DNA of 64,000 bases from Pseudomonas chlororaphis (lineage in GTDB: Bacteria > Pseudomonadota > Gammaproteobacteria > Pseudomonadales > Pseudomonadaceae), in assembly GCF_003731765.1 (NCBI RefSeq), contig NZ_MOAL01000001.1:496001-560000 (forward strand), given 5' to 3'. A program made the position numbers and the translations under genes. Each line of letters begins with the position of its first letter. Positions within the stretch are counted from its first letter, which is position 1. A model generated the notes under the pieces. The model did not search any database. It was not told the DNA's origin and saw only the letters and a list, made by a program, of their open reading frames with translations. Positions 63,874 through 64,000 of the stretch are shown here, piece after piece.

Positions 63874-64000
63874 ATGCTGACGATCTACTCGGACGATCAC
63901 CACCTGCACCATGGCCGCTGCGAATTGATCGACGGCCAGCTCATGCCCTGCTTTGAAATGCCCTCCCGCGCCGACCATGTGTTGAGCCGCGTGCAAGCCC
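63874..64000 (+). CDS. Acetylpolyamine amidohydrolase / histone deacetylase-like protein (5' part)
   Basis: From ATG 63874 (GGAGA upstream) the first 42 residues are visible: MLTIYSDDHHLHHGRCELID then GQLMPCFEMPSRADHVLSRV. This N-terminus is typical of pseudomonad acetylpolyamine amidohydrolases, zinc enzymes of the histone-deacetylase superfamily that deacetylate acetylputrescine and relatives. The catalytic residues lie beyond the window edge. Confidence 0.8.
   Translation, partial: MLTIYSDDHHLHHGRCELIDGQLMPCFEMPSRADHVLSRVQA

Overview
The window is chromosomal DNA from a Pseudomonas, most likely the P. fluorescens/protegens group. The support is high GC, the order hupA - rubredoxin reductase - rubA - ubiCA - phoBR - corC-like - phoU-pstBACS - purKE - aspA, abundant GTAGGAGC...GCTCCTAC REP-type repeats, and an H1-like type VI secretion (T6SS) locus whose NADase effector keeps the catalytic residues of P. 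aeruginosa Tse6. I saw no tRNA, rRNA, insertion sequence, prophage or CRISPR array.

Layout. (1) 1-9494: T6SS core operon on the plus strand, tssA (3' part)-tssB-tssC-hcp-tssE-tssF-tssG-tssH; tagJ, found between hcp and tssE in P. aeruginosa H1, is absent. (2) 9619-21233: effector island. VgrG, an Eag chaperone, a 1486-residue prePAAR/PAAR-Rhs effector with a PD-(D/E)XK-type C-terminal toxin, its probable immunity gene and an orphan gene lie on the plus strand. On the minus strand are eagT6, tse6, tsi6 and a small gene whose decayed second copy lies beside the Rhs immunity gene. (3) 21398-29975: hupA, rubredoxin and its reductase, ubiquinone genes ubiC-ubiA, phosphate two-component genes phoB-phoR, a CBS-domain membrane protein and an M23 peptidase. 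(4) 30036-39042: an antitoxin with an internally deleted toxin, a response regulator, and phoU-pstB-pstA-pstC-pstS with PHO boxes before phoB, pstC and pstS. (5) 39208-49397: MHS-type transporter, thioesterase, mutarotase, small envelope proteins, purK-purE with an attenuator-like leader, LysR regulator, aspA and two hypothetical genes. (6) 49452-56959: seven overlapping genes forming a tight operon (KAS III-like enzyme, NAD(P) reductase, metallo-beta-lactamase hydrolase, PaaK/F390-synthetase-like adenylating enzyme, ATP-grasp ligase, GNAT/FemAB-like protein, Rieske oxygenase). This looks like an uncharacterised small-molecule or lipid biosynthetic pathway and is the best candidate for an undescribed system. 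(7) 57366-64000: amino-acid:sodium symporter, asparaginase, a secreted hypothetical protein, an AraC regulator, a secreted ankyrin protein and the start of an acetylpolyamine amidohydrolase.

How the parts work together. The T6SS genes encode a contractile injector loaded through VgrG with two prePAAR effectors, each with its own Eag chaperone. PhoBR and Pst-PhoU form the phosphate sensing and uptake circuit, all carrying recognisable PHO boxes. AspA, asparaginase and the AGCS symporter suggest a local theme of aspartate, asparagine and alanine use, interrupted by the biosynthetic operon.
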